From positions 312,501 to 376,500 of the forward strand of contig OZ020517.1 of assembly GCA_963971425.1 (NCBI GenBank): 64,000 nt of DNA. Reading direction: 5' to 3'. This DNA comes from Bryoerythrophyllum caledonicum (lineage: Eukaryota; Streptophyta; Bryopsida; Pottiales; Pottiaceae). A program made the translations under genes and the position numbers. Shown here piece by piece: positions 55,616 through 64,000 of the stretch. The notes under the pieces were generated by a model. The model was given only the letters and a program-made list of their open reading frames with translations. It ran no database searches and was not told where the DNA came from. Numbering within the stretch: position 1 is the first letter of the stretch; the number at the start of each line of letters is the position of its first letter.

Positions 55616-55904
55616 ATTGGAGTGAAGGCGTTTGCAGATCGGCCCGGAAAAGGACCACTGCCGATCGGTCAGGAAGCCAATCACTTACTCCACGAAGGTC
55701 GCTAAGTGGAACCGGATCTGAGGCAGAAGAACCCACGGTGACTGCATCTGTTGGGATGGCACTGCCACGGCCTACCTTTCCCCTAAAGTACCGGAAGTTT
55801 AAGGGGGACGGACGGGAGGGTGTAGACGATTCGCTATGTGAGTTCAACGCAACAACCACAGCAAACCAAGAGGAGAATGCCACCAAACTCCGGTTGTTCC
55901 AGAG
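55616..55904 (+). pseudogene. Family B gag, N-terminal fragment
   Basis: Resumes directly after the 19.3-kb element. TASVGMALPRPTFPLKYRKF, KGDGREGVDDSLCEFNATTT, and KLRLFQRT are typical of the start of a Ty3 capsid domain (PPLEFSG..F..W..., then KL..F...L). The reading is cut at 55904 by the MITE. Confidence 0.7.
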
Positions 55905-56308
55905 AACACCATATTCGTTACTTTGGGAGATTTTCAACCTCCCAATTTAATGACAGTTTAGGTCGAGTCCACCTAAATTGTACCCACAGATTAGGTACTT
56001 CACCGAAACTGGACAAAACAACCAATCGCTGAAATATTCAAATGGCCATAACTTACTTAGATTTCGTTCAAATTGGGCATATGAGGTGTTTTTTGACATC
56101 TACAGAAAAATTAGATGTCAAAAAACACCTCATATGCCCAATTTGGACAAAATTTGAGTAAGTTATGGCCATTTGAAAATTTCGACGATTGGTTGTTTTG
56201 TCCAGTTTCAGTGATGTACTCAATCTGTGGGTACAGTTTAGGTCGACTCGACCTAAATTGTATTTTCCCAAAATCATGGAATTTTCCCATTATAACGAAT
56301 ATGGTGTT
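55905..56308. mobile_element. Foldback MITE (404 bp) of the same TIR family, inserted in gag
   Basis: Ends AACACCATATTCGTTACTTT and, inverted, AATATGGTGTT, the family TIR. The interior is almost entirely an inverted repeat: CAGTTTAGGTCGAGTC near 55964 and its partner near 56233; AACTGGACAAAACAACCAAT at 56007 with partner near 56190; GGGCATATGAGGTGTTTTTT at 56077 with partner near 56117. The whole piece can fold into a hairpin of about 190 bp per arm. It carries the palindrome site as well. No ORF. The 4-bp flanks (AGAG, AAGG) do not match, so the TSD is eroded or imprecise. Confidence 0.85.
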
Positions 56309-57455
56309 AAGGACTTCTGAAGGTCGAGGCGTTGCAATGGTATCAAGACGTTTCGGAACCGACCCGGATCGATTGGAACTTGCTTACAGCAGCCTTTCTC
56401 CGTACCTTCCGGGAGGTTGGTGGAGAAGCATGGACGTTGGGCAAGCTCAGCAAGATGAAGATGAAGACAAACGAATCCGTCCGGAGGTATGGCCAGAGAG
56501 TCGGAGTCTTATTCACAAACTAACTTCGAACATTGCACAAAGTGTGCAAATCGAGTGCTATGTGGCAGGCTTTCTGGAGAAGATGGGGTTCTACGTTCGC
56601 CAAGCTCGACCTCAGTCTTTGCAAGAAGCAATGGAGGCTGCACAAAACTATGAAAATTCCAAGCAGTCCCTCCGACAATCTCGCTCCAGATGGGCATCCG
56701 TTAGTTCCAAGCGGGGCAAGCAGATCCGGAAGAACAGAAAAAACTCAAGTTCCGGATCCGGATCCAGTAGCTCTAGCAGTACGGAGAGTCAGTCTAGTGA
56801 AGACGAAGACTCCGAGGAACTTAGCCCTCCTCGGAGATCCTCCAGTTCTAAGGGACACCGGAAGGAACGGGATCGAGTCGCGATAAAAGTCAAGGAGGAA
56901 ACGCCCAACGACCGGCGGATGATCAAAGACATCCAGACCAGCCTGGCCGCCATCAAAGTGCACTTGGCGGATAGTCACAATCCGAGATGAGCAGTTCCGG
57001 TGGTCCGGAACAACGTCTGGTGCACCCCCTGTGGACAACCCGGTCATTACCTGAATGAGTGTCCCCTTCTTCCCCCCAAAAGAGTACAGTTTGTGGACAA
57101 AGAGGGGACCGTATTCTACGCTACTGCAGAGTATGAGGAGGAAGAGCCGGACATGGTGCTCGTGTATCAGATCGCACCGAACTACGGAAGGGGGAGAGGG
57201 TTACAAGCAATGGTGAGACCCAAGAACCCAACTGGAAGACCAGGGATCCCCGGACAATCTTCCGGAGATCCGCAAGGAACGACCGGACATCCAAGACGCC
57301 CGGTGACGGAGGAGCGTCAATATGGATTATGCTTTACCTGTGGCAAACCAGGACACTATTCGCCGGATTGCCCATTGAATGGAGGCCAGGGAGCCCCATT
57401 ACAGCTGCCTTGCCAGAATTATGGGTATTATGGACACATCGCACCGGACTGTTAG
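56309..57455 (+). pseudogene. Family B gag: capsid rest and zinc knuckles
   Basis: Capsid motif EALQWYQDVSEPTRIDWNLL, TAAFLRTF, then a frameshift near 56510-56520 and VQIECYVAGFLEKMGFYVRQ (usual YxxGL motif region), then Ser-rich linker with SSGSGSSSSSSTESQSSEDE. TGA at 56988 is in frame. Zinc knuckles: CTPCGQPGHYLNEC (about 57021) and CFTCGKPGHYSPDC (about 57332), both intact CCHC; a third, CQNYGYYGHIAPDC, has Tyr instead of the second Cys. Ends at TAG 57453-57455. Gag packages the RNA. Confidence 0.85.
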
Positions 57456-58019
57456 CATCCGCCGCGACCCAAGCCGATGTACAAGCAGGTCGATGTACCG
57501 CCCAGAGATCAGACCGCTCTGAACTACGGTCACAAGGAAGGGGTGGAGAATCCGAATACCTGATGGTGTCCGGTGGAGCAGCCAGACCAACCGGAGGCTA
57601 ATATTCATCAGGTCAGTACGCGTAGCTCCACCAAGGGCCGGACAGGAAGGAAGAAAGCCCAGATGGCTAAACGGGCAAAGGCAGTTGAGAGACGGAACAG
57701 AGGTCCGGAACCATTGGAGAGTTCCAGAAGTTCAGACGTGGAGATTCTCCAAGGAGTAGCAGAATTAGAAAAAGGGGTAGAAGATCCAATTCTAGACCCG
57801 GACATTACTGCAGAAGTCCGAGAAGAGCTGAACCGGAATCAAGATAAGACGAGACGAACCGTTAGATTCCAAAAATCCCTTACTCTTGTGCAACCGGAAC
57901 TTAAAATGAAGGTTGACGAGTACGATATCTTGCAAGATATCCAGGAGCAGAAGGCCAACGTTACTATTGGCCAACTTCTGCATGATAATGCGAATTATCA
58001 AAAGTAGCTAAAGGCTGCT
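57456..58019 (+). pseudogene. Family B Gag-Pol linker
   Basis: Same frame as the zinc knuckles and the protease, with a TGA near 57560 and a TAG at 58005-58007. Basic stretch (GRTGRKKAQMAKRAKAVERR) followed by an acidic one (DVEILQGVAELEKGVEDPIL). No enzyme domain. Confidence 0.6.
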
Positions 58020-58418
58020 TTGGTCAAACCCCGGAGGAGGACGGTCCGTCTCCCCCCGGTGGCGGTTAACTTTGCAGAGATGGAAGACTTTGGAGCTCCG
58101 GAAATATCCGTAGAAATCGATGGATGTACCATCCGGAACGTTCCAGTAGACGGAGGATCCACAGTCAACCTCCTCCTGGAGAATACCGCAACTGACCTAG
58201 GTTACACCGTCTTCGAATCCACCAACCAAACGCTATGGATGGCAGACCAGTCGAGAGTAGAGTTGGTAGGGAAGTTGTCCGGGATCCCAACTAGGATTTC
58301 CGGAATAACCTACCGCTTGAACTATCTCGTCATTCGGGTGGAAGAAGGACGGCCCTTCCCTATGCTCTTGGGTCGACCATGGCTCTACTTATCCGAAGTC
58401 AAGGTGAACTGGGCGTAG
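58020..58418 (+). pseudogene. Family B retropepsin-like protease
   Basis: EISVEIDGCTIRNVPVDGGS shows the active-site DGGS, followed by TVNLLLENTATDLGY; the C-terminal FPMLLGRPWLYLSEVKVNWA strand is typical for plant Ty3 protease. TAG at 58416-58418 ends the open part; the same frame continues beyond it (KAFCFGDPAVVLSWQPEKHQ) with another TAG near 58515, so the original polyprotein was longer. Confidence 0.85.
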
Positions 58419-58875
58419 AAGGCCTTTTGCTTTGGAGACCCGGCGGTAGTCCTGTCATGGCAACCGGAGAAGCATCAAGGCGAGACAGGTGGCTCGGACG
58501 GGTACACCACTGACTAGACGGATCCGGAATCCTCAGACTCGGTACAGGCGTACCAAGTTCAGGCATTCCGGGAGGTCAGGGAGGAAGATCTTGGCTTTCC
58601 GAAACCAATTCCGGAACTAGGTACTTCACACTTTCCGAAGGAGGACTCGGGTTCTCCAGTGACCCCACCGGATGACCGATCTCTAGGCGAGTCAAGCATG
58701 GAGTTTTCGGCCGAATGGATCCGAAAACAGATCGCGGAAGGCTCACTCCCAACAGTCTCATCCGGATCGTCCACGACCCCCACTTTCTTGGGCTGAATTT
58801 CGGTCCACACCATCATCCGGAGAGACCGATCAAATCAATACGGTTGTATCTCCGAACGATTACGAGTCAATTAAG
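58419..58875 (+). pseudogene. Family B protease-RT linker
   Basis: Acidic, Pro/Ser-rich stretch interrupted by several stops and a frameshift before the RT frame at 58876. A minus-strand open stretch here is a shadow. Confidence 0.5.
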
Positions 58876-59489
58876 GTGACGGAGACTAAAAGTTTTTTCT
58901 TAGGAAAACAACTTTCTCCAGAAGACCAAGAGGAGTACATCAAACTACTCATAGAGTATGACGATGTCTTCACATGGACGCCCTCTCACTTCATTGGAAT
59001 ACCACCGGAGCTGGGAGAGCATCACATCAAACTGATCAACGGAGTTATCCCCAACCGACAACGCCAATATCGGCTGAATCCCAAGTATTCGCTAATGGTA
59101 AAGGAGGAACTGGAAAAATTCCTAGAGGCCGGCTTCATCTATCCGGTGAACAACTCAGAATGGGTATCCTCCATCGTGGTTGTGCCTAAGAAGGCTGGTC
59201 CGGACGGAAAAGTAAAAATCCGGGTGTGTCAAGACTTTTGGAAGCTCAACGCGGCAACCGGGAAGGACCACTTCCCTCTGCCCTTCATCGACATGGTCTT
59301 GGATCATGAAGCCGGTCAGGAGTGCTTCAGTTTCCTAGACAAATTCTCCGGATACAATCAAGTATCCATCCGGAAGGAAGATCAGCTGAAGACTACGTTC
59401 ACCACAGATTGGGAAACGTATGCATTCAACCGGATGCCATTTGGACTCTGCAACGGTCCTGGGACATTTTAGCGCCTCATGATGGATAT
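58876..59489 (+). pseudogene. Family B reverse transcriptase, N-terminal half
   Basis: Starts in the frame TETKSFFLGKQLSPEDQEEY, then IKLLIEYDDVFTWTPSHFIG, the LEKFLEAGFIYPV motif, VVVPKKAGPDGKVKIRVCQD, FSGYNQVSI, FNRMPFGLCNGPGTF. The next codon is TAG (59470-59472), where relatives have Gln (CAG), then RLMMDI. It stops at 59489, before the catalytic YVDD/FIDD box, where an inverted LTR is inserted. Confidence 0.88.
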
Positions 59490-60310
59490 TGTCATAGTTT
59501 GCAGAGTCAGTAATCCTCCGGAATGCACTCAATCGTCATTAAACGCTTCCAAAGTGAACCACTCCGGTTTCGTTCCCATTGAGATCTTTTTATCCTTTCA
59601 GATTGTCCAAAACCTCTAAGCTATTGATCACCCAGGTTAGTTATTCTAATTCGTAAAGGAACCGGTTCCTTCCGGTTTCCGGAACTTATCCAGAATGGAC
59701 GGGAACTAGTTTCCGGAAAGTATATACAGTTGCTTCCGGAAATGATTATTGGAAAACATGAGGGTAGTTTGATTTACCTCTGCTCCTCCTTAGAGCGGCT
59801 TCCGGAAGGTTTAAGCGAGTGACCGGAAGGCCACTGATCCTATTTTGTGTAAGTGGCCAGATTTCCCACTGCCTTGTGACTTTAAGTGGCTAGACACCCA
59901 CTGCCCCGAAATTTATAGTGACCGGACAATCACTCTCCCTACTCTACTAACCGGTGGTATGGTGTTGCTACTGGAATTCAACTCTCACGACATCCGGAAG
60001 GCCTTCCTGATGCGGTCACACAGAGGCAAGTCCAGACTTCCAACGACGTTCCGATAATACTTTTGTAGTCCTTCGGAGATTTGGATATAGTTTACTTGGG
60101 AGGACTCCTTCTAGACTCGCATAGCAGGCTATTGTGGGGGTCAACTCCGGTTTTTGACTGGAATCCGGGTTCATACGGATTCTTCCGTGCCCTAGAGACT
60201 ACCAGGAACACCTCTGCAATATGTCTCTGCCCCTCCTGGATTCTTCCGTACTAAGTAGGTGACCAAGAACACCTCTGCAATCTCCTCCTGCTATTCCGGA
60301 TGCTCCCCTG
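59490..60310 (-). mobile_element. Inverted family B LTR (last about 820 bp)
   Basis: Starts TGTCATAGTTTGCAGAGTCA, the reverse complement of the LTR end at 13680-13704, and follows that LTR backwards: CCTCCGGAATGCACTCAATC, GTTTCGTTCCCA, the CCACTGCC blocks, to CAGAGGT-type sequence near 60290 (13.7 to about 12.89 kb). It is cut at 60310 by transposon d. It inserted inside RT, so a retroelement in minus orientation landed in family B before d arrived. Confidence 0.8.
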
Positions 60311-61194
60311 AACACCATATTCATTAAAATGAGACATTTCGGAGTCTCAATTTATCATGGTGTCTTTTTTTAGTCAATTTATAATTTCATTAATTTGAGA
60401 CTATGTATTAAATTGAGACTTAATCTCCATTGAAAATGCTAAATAAGCTAGTTGTATCATGGATTGTTGAATTCATCTTGTATGAAATTGAATATCATAT
60501 TCAATTGTATGTGTAAAGGTAATAGATTATAAAAAATGTACCAAGATATGGAGGATATTACCTAAGAAAAACTAATACATCCAAAAAAAATCATTGCGAA
60601 AATAAAATTACTGTGGAAAATAGAAGCAGCAATAAATGTGATAACCCCTCTAAGTAGGGTTTAAAATTGGACTAAAATACACATATACACTCATTTAAAT
60701 TCCACCTAGAATGCATACCTTTTCATTTGAAACAGAATTAATTACCAATTTCAAGAGATTCTACTATTTCCAAACAATAAGGTCGTTGAAATACCTAGCG
60801 TTGAAAAGTTAGCATGTATTGTAGCAATCCATTCAATAATTGCTATCAATAGAAAGTATCGATGCATCAAAGATAAATGTACAATTTATGACACTCACAA
60901 TGTGAACCGCCATTATACATCAATGATGAAACACAATTCCCGCCTCTGTTGTATAATATTGAAAGCAACACAATACATCACTACATGTAACTACAAATAC
61001 TAATCTAATTCTATCTACAAATATGCTATGCGCACATTTAAAGAGTACAAATCCATTCTACAGATACAAATTCACTACATACTTAATAGAATATCCAGCA
61101 CGAAAGAACAAAAAATCAAAAAAGAACATGCACCCCCCTATTTTATATTGGTAAAATAACTCTAGTCCCCAAAAACCACAAATTCCGATGGAAT
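60311..61194. other. 3' subterminal region of copy d
   Basis: AT-rich, non-coding. Near the end TTTCGGAGTCTCAATTTATC and TAATTTGAGACTATGTATTA show a short inverted arrangement (GAGACATTTCGGAGTCTC). Unlike copies a-c, no TTTAGCTC or TTCAGCTC palindrome was found here. Confidence 0.6.
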
Positions 61195-64000
61195 CTATAA
61201 TTCAGCTACAGATGCCTTGATTATGTCCACTTGTGATTTTGGAATTCTTAACCTAGAGGAGCTTGTGTTTCCACGCAACCTAGGCTTCCAAGCCGTTAAA
61301 ATACAATCTGTATACACCCAGATTGGTTCAGATTCAGTCTCTTCAACCCAATTATTCCCATGATTAGAATCCCACCCTTGGTACGTTTCCAAGTCCACAT
61401 GACGTTGGGATGCAGGTTTGAAGTATTGCACTTTAATCTCATGAGAATGTTCACGATCCGGATGTGGATTAGTCAACGCTAAGGCAATCCAAAATGGGCG
61501 CAAATCCCCATCAGCAGAACGCACCGCAAGTATGTAGCCCTCGTACACATCTCTACCAACCCGAAACGATGGAGGAGGACAATGACGACGTTGTCCAATG
61601 AATGGAGGGTCCTCTGCATACTCCTCCCGCAACGACCCATCAATCTCATATTCATCCACCATAGATGGAGCATATCTAGATAGAGGCCAGAATCCCTCTC
61701 GTAGAAGAGACGATTCTTCCAAAGGCCCTTCGAGGGCATCGTTAACACCTCTCCAATAATACATAATATGCTCGTTCTTCCTCCTATATTCACCCGAGAG
61801 ATCCTCGTTAGCCATTGATTCCCAAAGACTTAGAAACCCAGAGAGACCCTTCAAAACCTCATCATAATTCTCATGACGTGGCGGAATGAGAGGAAGCGGC
61901 TGACCACGAGGCAAAATTGGCATACCATCTGCCGTCACTTTCCACAGCTGGATTCCTCCCTCCTCCTCGGGCAACCAATCCCTATCTGTACAAAGAATTT
62001 TGTACTGCATCTTTGGCAATCCATCTGAGCCCTTGTAGAACTTGAATTGTTGGCCCTTTGTGTGACCTGTAAGGGCCTCTTTGCCAATGCACAAATATCC
62101 TTCTAAAAAGCCCTTGAAATCGGGAACCTCTTCAATGAGGTGTGGAATAACTGGCATTTTCTCAGCATCCATGAATGATTTCATCAAGAGTGGAATCGTT
62201 GGATAGCTATTTGACTTTAGTTTGGAACTCCATCTCCCAAACATTGCATCAATATCCTCGTGAGTATGACCAACAAGTAAGAAGTTGACATACACTTCAC
62301 GGAAAATACCCATATGGACGAGGAGGGAAAAGAAAGCAAACACAAATCTATTTTTATTGTCCCCTGTGGCATTATCCAACTGCATCTGGAGAATTGGTGG
62401 TAACTGTTTTGCAGGAACAGGCTCAACTGGTGAAGCAGCAAGGGATCCAAGACACACGTTAGCATCCGCAAGCACAGCCTGAGAGAGAGGAGAAGCTCTT
62501 CCTCCGGTAAATAATTCACGAGAAGAATACGCCGGTGGACTCTCTAAGTCCCGAAGTAACTTCGCAATCGATCCAACAGTGTGGTTCGAGTCGGTGGGGA
62601 AGATATCAAGACTATAATGGGCATAACGAACATCTCCATGTCCATGCGCAATCATTCCAGTTACGGCCACAGGCAATTTCATGAAGGACTCCGTCGCTTT
62701 ATTCTTGTGAGAAAAATGAGGAGATGCGGTTTTGCTATGATCCATTTTATCATGGATGATGCACACAACCTCATTCGGTTTTTCTTCCGAGTTCTTCCGG
62801 TTCCCATAATATAAAATTCGATGAGTCTGTTGAGAGGCCTGGTGTAACTGCAGCTTGACTTCCCACATTTTGTATGCGGAAGACCCCCTTGTACAAGCCT
62901 TCTTTAGTTGCTTAAGTTGGTCGCATCTTCCGCAGCGAGCAAAGTTGTCACCAGGCTTCTTGGTAGAGTATTGTTCAAATTCGGAGCTCCGAATTCGACT
63001 CAGACCAGACAAAGATATTGGTTTGAGGCCAAATCTTGAATTCACCTCATTCACTTTGGGCAACACTCCACTCCATTGAAAAGAGGCAGGCAGGTGTTTG
63101 GAGACCACCTTCTCCCCAGTGCCAAGTGTAGTAGTCTTATTAGGACTGTGATCAGCAGCATCATCAAGTATATCATGCAGAGTAGCAATTGCCTGTAGAG
63201 TATGAGTCCGGGGTTTCTTTGTACCAGTATTGCCGTGTGCCCCCGCCCGCATCCCATCCTTTGCCTCTCGTTTGTACCGGTAGAATGTGGCTCGGCTAAC
63301 CCCCATGATAGTACACCATGCATTTTGACATACATCAATTCCATCCAGCGTCACCACATTGTTGCCATTGGAATCCATGTGGATCTGCCTGTGTACATCA
63401 AGCCAGACATGTTTCTGAAAGAAAACACCTCCAATGTCACGATAAACTTGGGAGCGAAGCACAGAAATTGAACACCGTGGAAATCGTTGAGTACAATTTC
63501 TTGGACAACAGACGGTGCTCGCAACAGAGTTGATCGATTGTGAAGTAAGAAGTACTTCTTTCTTTCGTGGGGAAGGACCCTCTACTCTCAGACGAGTGGT
63601 TTCGTACTGTCGAACGCCTACCCTAGGACCGCGACGAAATACTTTTAGAGCTGCATTGTAAATGCTAGTTTGCTCTTGGTCGTACAAATTGACGTTGCAA
63701 GGAAAGACTTGTCGAGTTGGCCACGCTCGAAGGGCAAACATCCAATTCAATGGAATTTCAGTCTCGTCTAAGCATTCAGCAATTAGAATCGCAACATGAT
63801 CATCTCCAAGTGGCCGACCACCAGTTTCAGGAACAAATCCAGAATCAACACTCTGGCAAAGTCCAATTCCAACATCAGCCCCAGATGTGTTTCTAAGGAT
63901 CACGCGCTTTGAGAACCACGACGCGCGAGGAATTCCATCACATGCAGCAACACCTGGAGGCAAGGTAGGTGGAACTCGGACAACACCATCGAATGAGCGA
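61195..64000 (-). CDS. DDE-like transposase of copy d, uninterrupted, 5' end outside the window
   Basis: Open from the window end to TAA 61195, at least 922 residues. From 63963: PLNWMFALRAWPTRQVFPCN; a Cys cluster STVCCPRNCTQRFPRC (about 150-165); helix-turn-helix-like WCTIMGVSRATFYRYKRE (about 215-232); CxxC-type ARCGRCDQLKQLKKAC (about 342-357); core with IIHDKMDHSKTASPHFSHKN (about 402), LQLDNATGDNKNRFVFAFFS (about 528, no first L in the motif proper) and VGHTHEDIDAMFGRWS (about 563); C-terminal GYILAVRSADGDLRPFWIAL (about 770), possibly a small chromatin- or DNA-binding module. The three acidic motifs fit an RNase H-fold transposase; a DUF7869-type core is my best family guess. Clearly diverged from copies a-c, yet without a single stop, so this copy could still be functional. 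Confidence 0.85.
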   Translation of the reverse strand, partial: RSFDGVVRVPPTLPPGVAACDGIPRASWFSKRVILRNTSGADVGIGLCQSVDSGFVPETGGRPLGDDHVAILIAECLDETEIPLNWMFALRAWPTRQVFPCNVNLYDQEQTSIYNAALKVFRRGPRVGVRQYETTRLRVEGPSPRKKEVLLTSQSINSVASTVCCPRNCTQRFPRCSISVLRSQVYRDIGGVFFQKHVWLDVHRQIHMDSNGNNVVTLDGIDVCQNAWCTIMGVSRATFYRYKREAKDGMRAGAHGNTGTKKPRTHTLQAIATLHDILDDAADHSPNKTTTLGTGEKVVSKHLPASFQWSGVLPKVNEVNSRFGLKPISLSGLSRIRSSEFEQYSTKKPGDNFARCGRCDQLKQLKKACTRGSSAYKMWEVKLQLHQASQQTHRILYYGNRKNSEEKPNEVVCIIHDKMDHSKTASPHFSHKNKATESFMKLPVAVTGMIAHGHGDVRYAHYSLDIFPTDSNHTVGSIAKLLRDLESPPAYSSRELFTGGRASPLSQAVLADANVCLGSLAASPVEPVPAKQLPPILQMQLDNATGDNKNRFVFAFFSLLVHMGIFREVYVNFLLVGHTHEDIDAMFGRWSSKLKSNSYPTIPLLMKSFMDAEKMPVIPHLIEEVPDFKGFLEGYLCIGKEALTGHTKGQQFKFYKGSDGLPKMQYKILCTDRDWLPEEEGGIQLWKVTADGMPILPRGQPLPLIPPRHENYDEVLKGLSGFLSLWESMANEDLSGEYRRKNEHIMYYWRGVNDALEGPLEESSLLREGFWPLSRYAPSMVDEYEIDGSLREEYAEDPPFIGQRRHCPPPSFRVGRDVYEGYILAVRSADGDLRPFWIALALTNPHPDREHSHEIKVQYFKPASQRHVDLETYQGWDSNHGNNWVEETESEPIWVYTDCILTAWKPRLRGNTSSSRLRIPKSQVDIIKASVAEL

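Larger units (their letters stand above)
36143..59489 (+). mobile_element. Ty3/gypsy retrotransposon, family B (internal region, interrupted)
   Basis: After the PBS the 5' leader runs to 36286, is interrupted by the 19.3-kb transposon (36287-55615), and resumes at 55616-55620 with gag. A 404-bp MITE (55905-56308) interrupts gag. Then come zinc knuckles, protease and the first half of RT, which stops at 59489, where an inverted LTR begins. All protein parts carry stops, so it is dead. High TCCGGA content links it to the LTRs at 9866-13704 and 35790-36142. Confidence 0.8.
60311..64000 (-). mobile_element. TIR transposon copy d (runs past the window)
   Basis: Begins AACACCATATTCATTAAAAT, GAGACATTTC, a diverged family TIR, inside the inverted LTR. 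The transposase lies on the minus strand with its 3' end about 880 bp from the TIR, as in copies b and c. The other end is outside the window. Confidence 0.8.

Noticed and set aside
55905-56308. MicroRNA precursor
   Set aside because: The fold is long and near perfect and the ends carry a transposon TIR; a MITE explains it. Small RNAs from it remain possible.

Overview
This is a 64-kb stretch of nuclear, repeat-dominated DNA, almost certainly from a plant (land plant or streptophyte alga). The evidence is plant-type Ty3/gypsy retroelements, one with a tRNA-Asp-like primer-binding site, a plant-style hAT element with a DUF659-like core, GT-AG introns, and a short degenerate CCCTAAA tract at 50.4-50.5 kb. 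I see no convincing single-copy host gene, no tRNA or rRNA gene and no CRISPR. Species cannot be named from the sequence.

Layout. 1-16.1 kb: a decayed Ty3/gypsy element (family A; protease, RT, RNase H, integrase). Its integrase is split by a 2.5-kb solo LTR (3162-5704, 5-bp TSD CCATG). Its 3' end/LTR holds a 48-bp tandem array (7.38-9.87 and 13.7-15.6 kb), itself split by a second LTR insertion (9866-13704, TSD ACAAG) that carries a 616-codon ORF. 16.4-18.7 kb: a broken hAT transposase on the minus strand. 19.06-19.25 kb: assembly gap. 20.3-21.8 kb: exons of a ParB-like/DNA-methyltransferase-like gene. 21.86-27.6 kb: two nested, damaged TIR transposons (copies a and b) with a DDE-like transposase. 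27.6-28.7 kb: a 24-bp minisatellite. 30-32.6 kb: unidentified minus-strand ORFs, one RING-like. 34.1-35.8 kb: an inverted family-A LTR. 35.8-60.3 kb: a second Ty3/gypsy element (family B), interrupted by a 19.3-kb transposon and by a 404-bp foldback MITE, and closed by an inverted LTR. 60.3-64 kb: a further TIR transposon (copy d) with an uninterrupted transposase.

The most interesting item is the 19,329-bp element at 36287-55615. It has matching terminal inverted repeats, a 4-bp TSD (ATTG) and family-B sequence on both sides. On its right arm is a DDE-like transposase gene (+ strand). On its left arm is a minus-strand multi-exon gene whose splice phases I could follow through five exons: a ParB-like domain, an amino-DNA-methyltransferase-like domain (motif IV-like then motif I-like), a coiled coil, an acidic exon and an FCP1/NIF-type phosphatase-like domain. 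Dozens of 31-bp palindromes with a common core (TTAGCTCGA, centre G or C, TCGAGCTAA) lie in its introns, between the divergent genes and near its ends. Their outer arms differ from site to site, but both arms usually change together. The same TIR and motif recur in copies a, b, d and the MITE, with gaps noted in the entries. A cut-down homologue of the ParB/methyltransferase gene lies at 20.3-21.8 kb. I infer a family of large transposons carrying their own DNA-modification gene and a dedicated palindromic site. Most copies are dead (stops, frameshifts); the transposase of copy d is open throughout the part seen.
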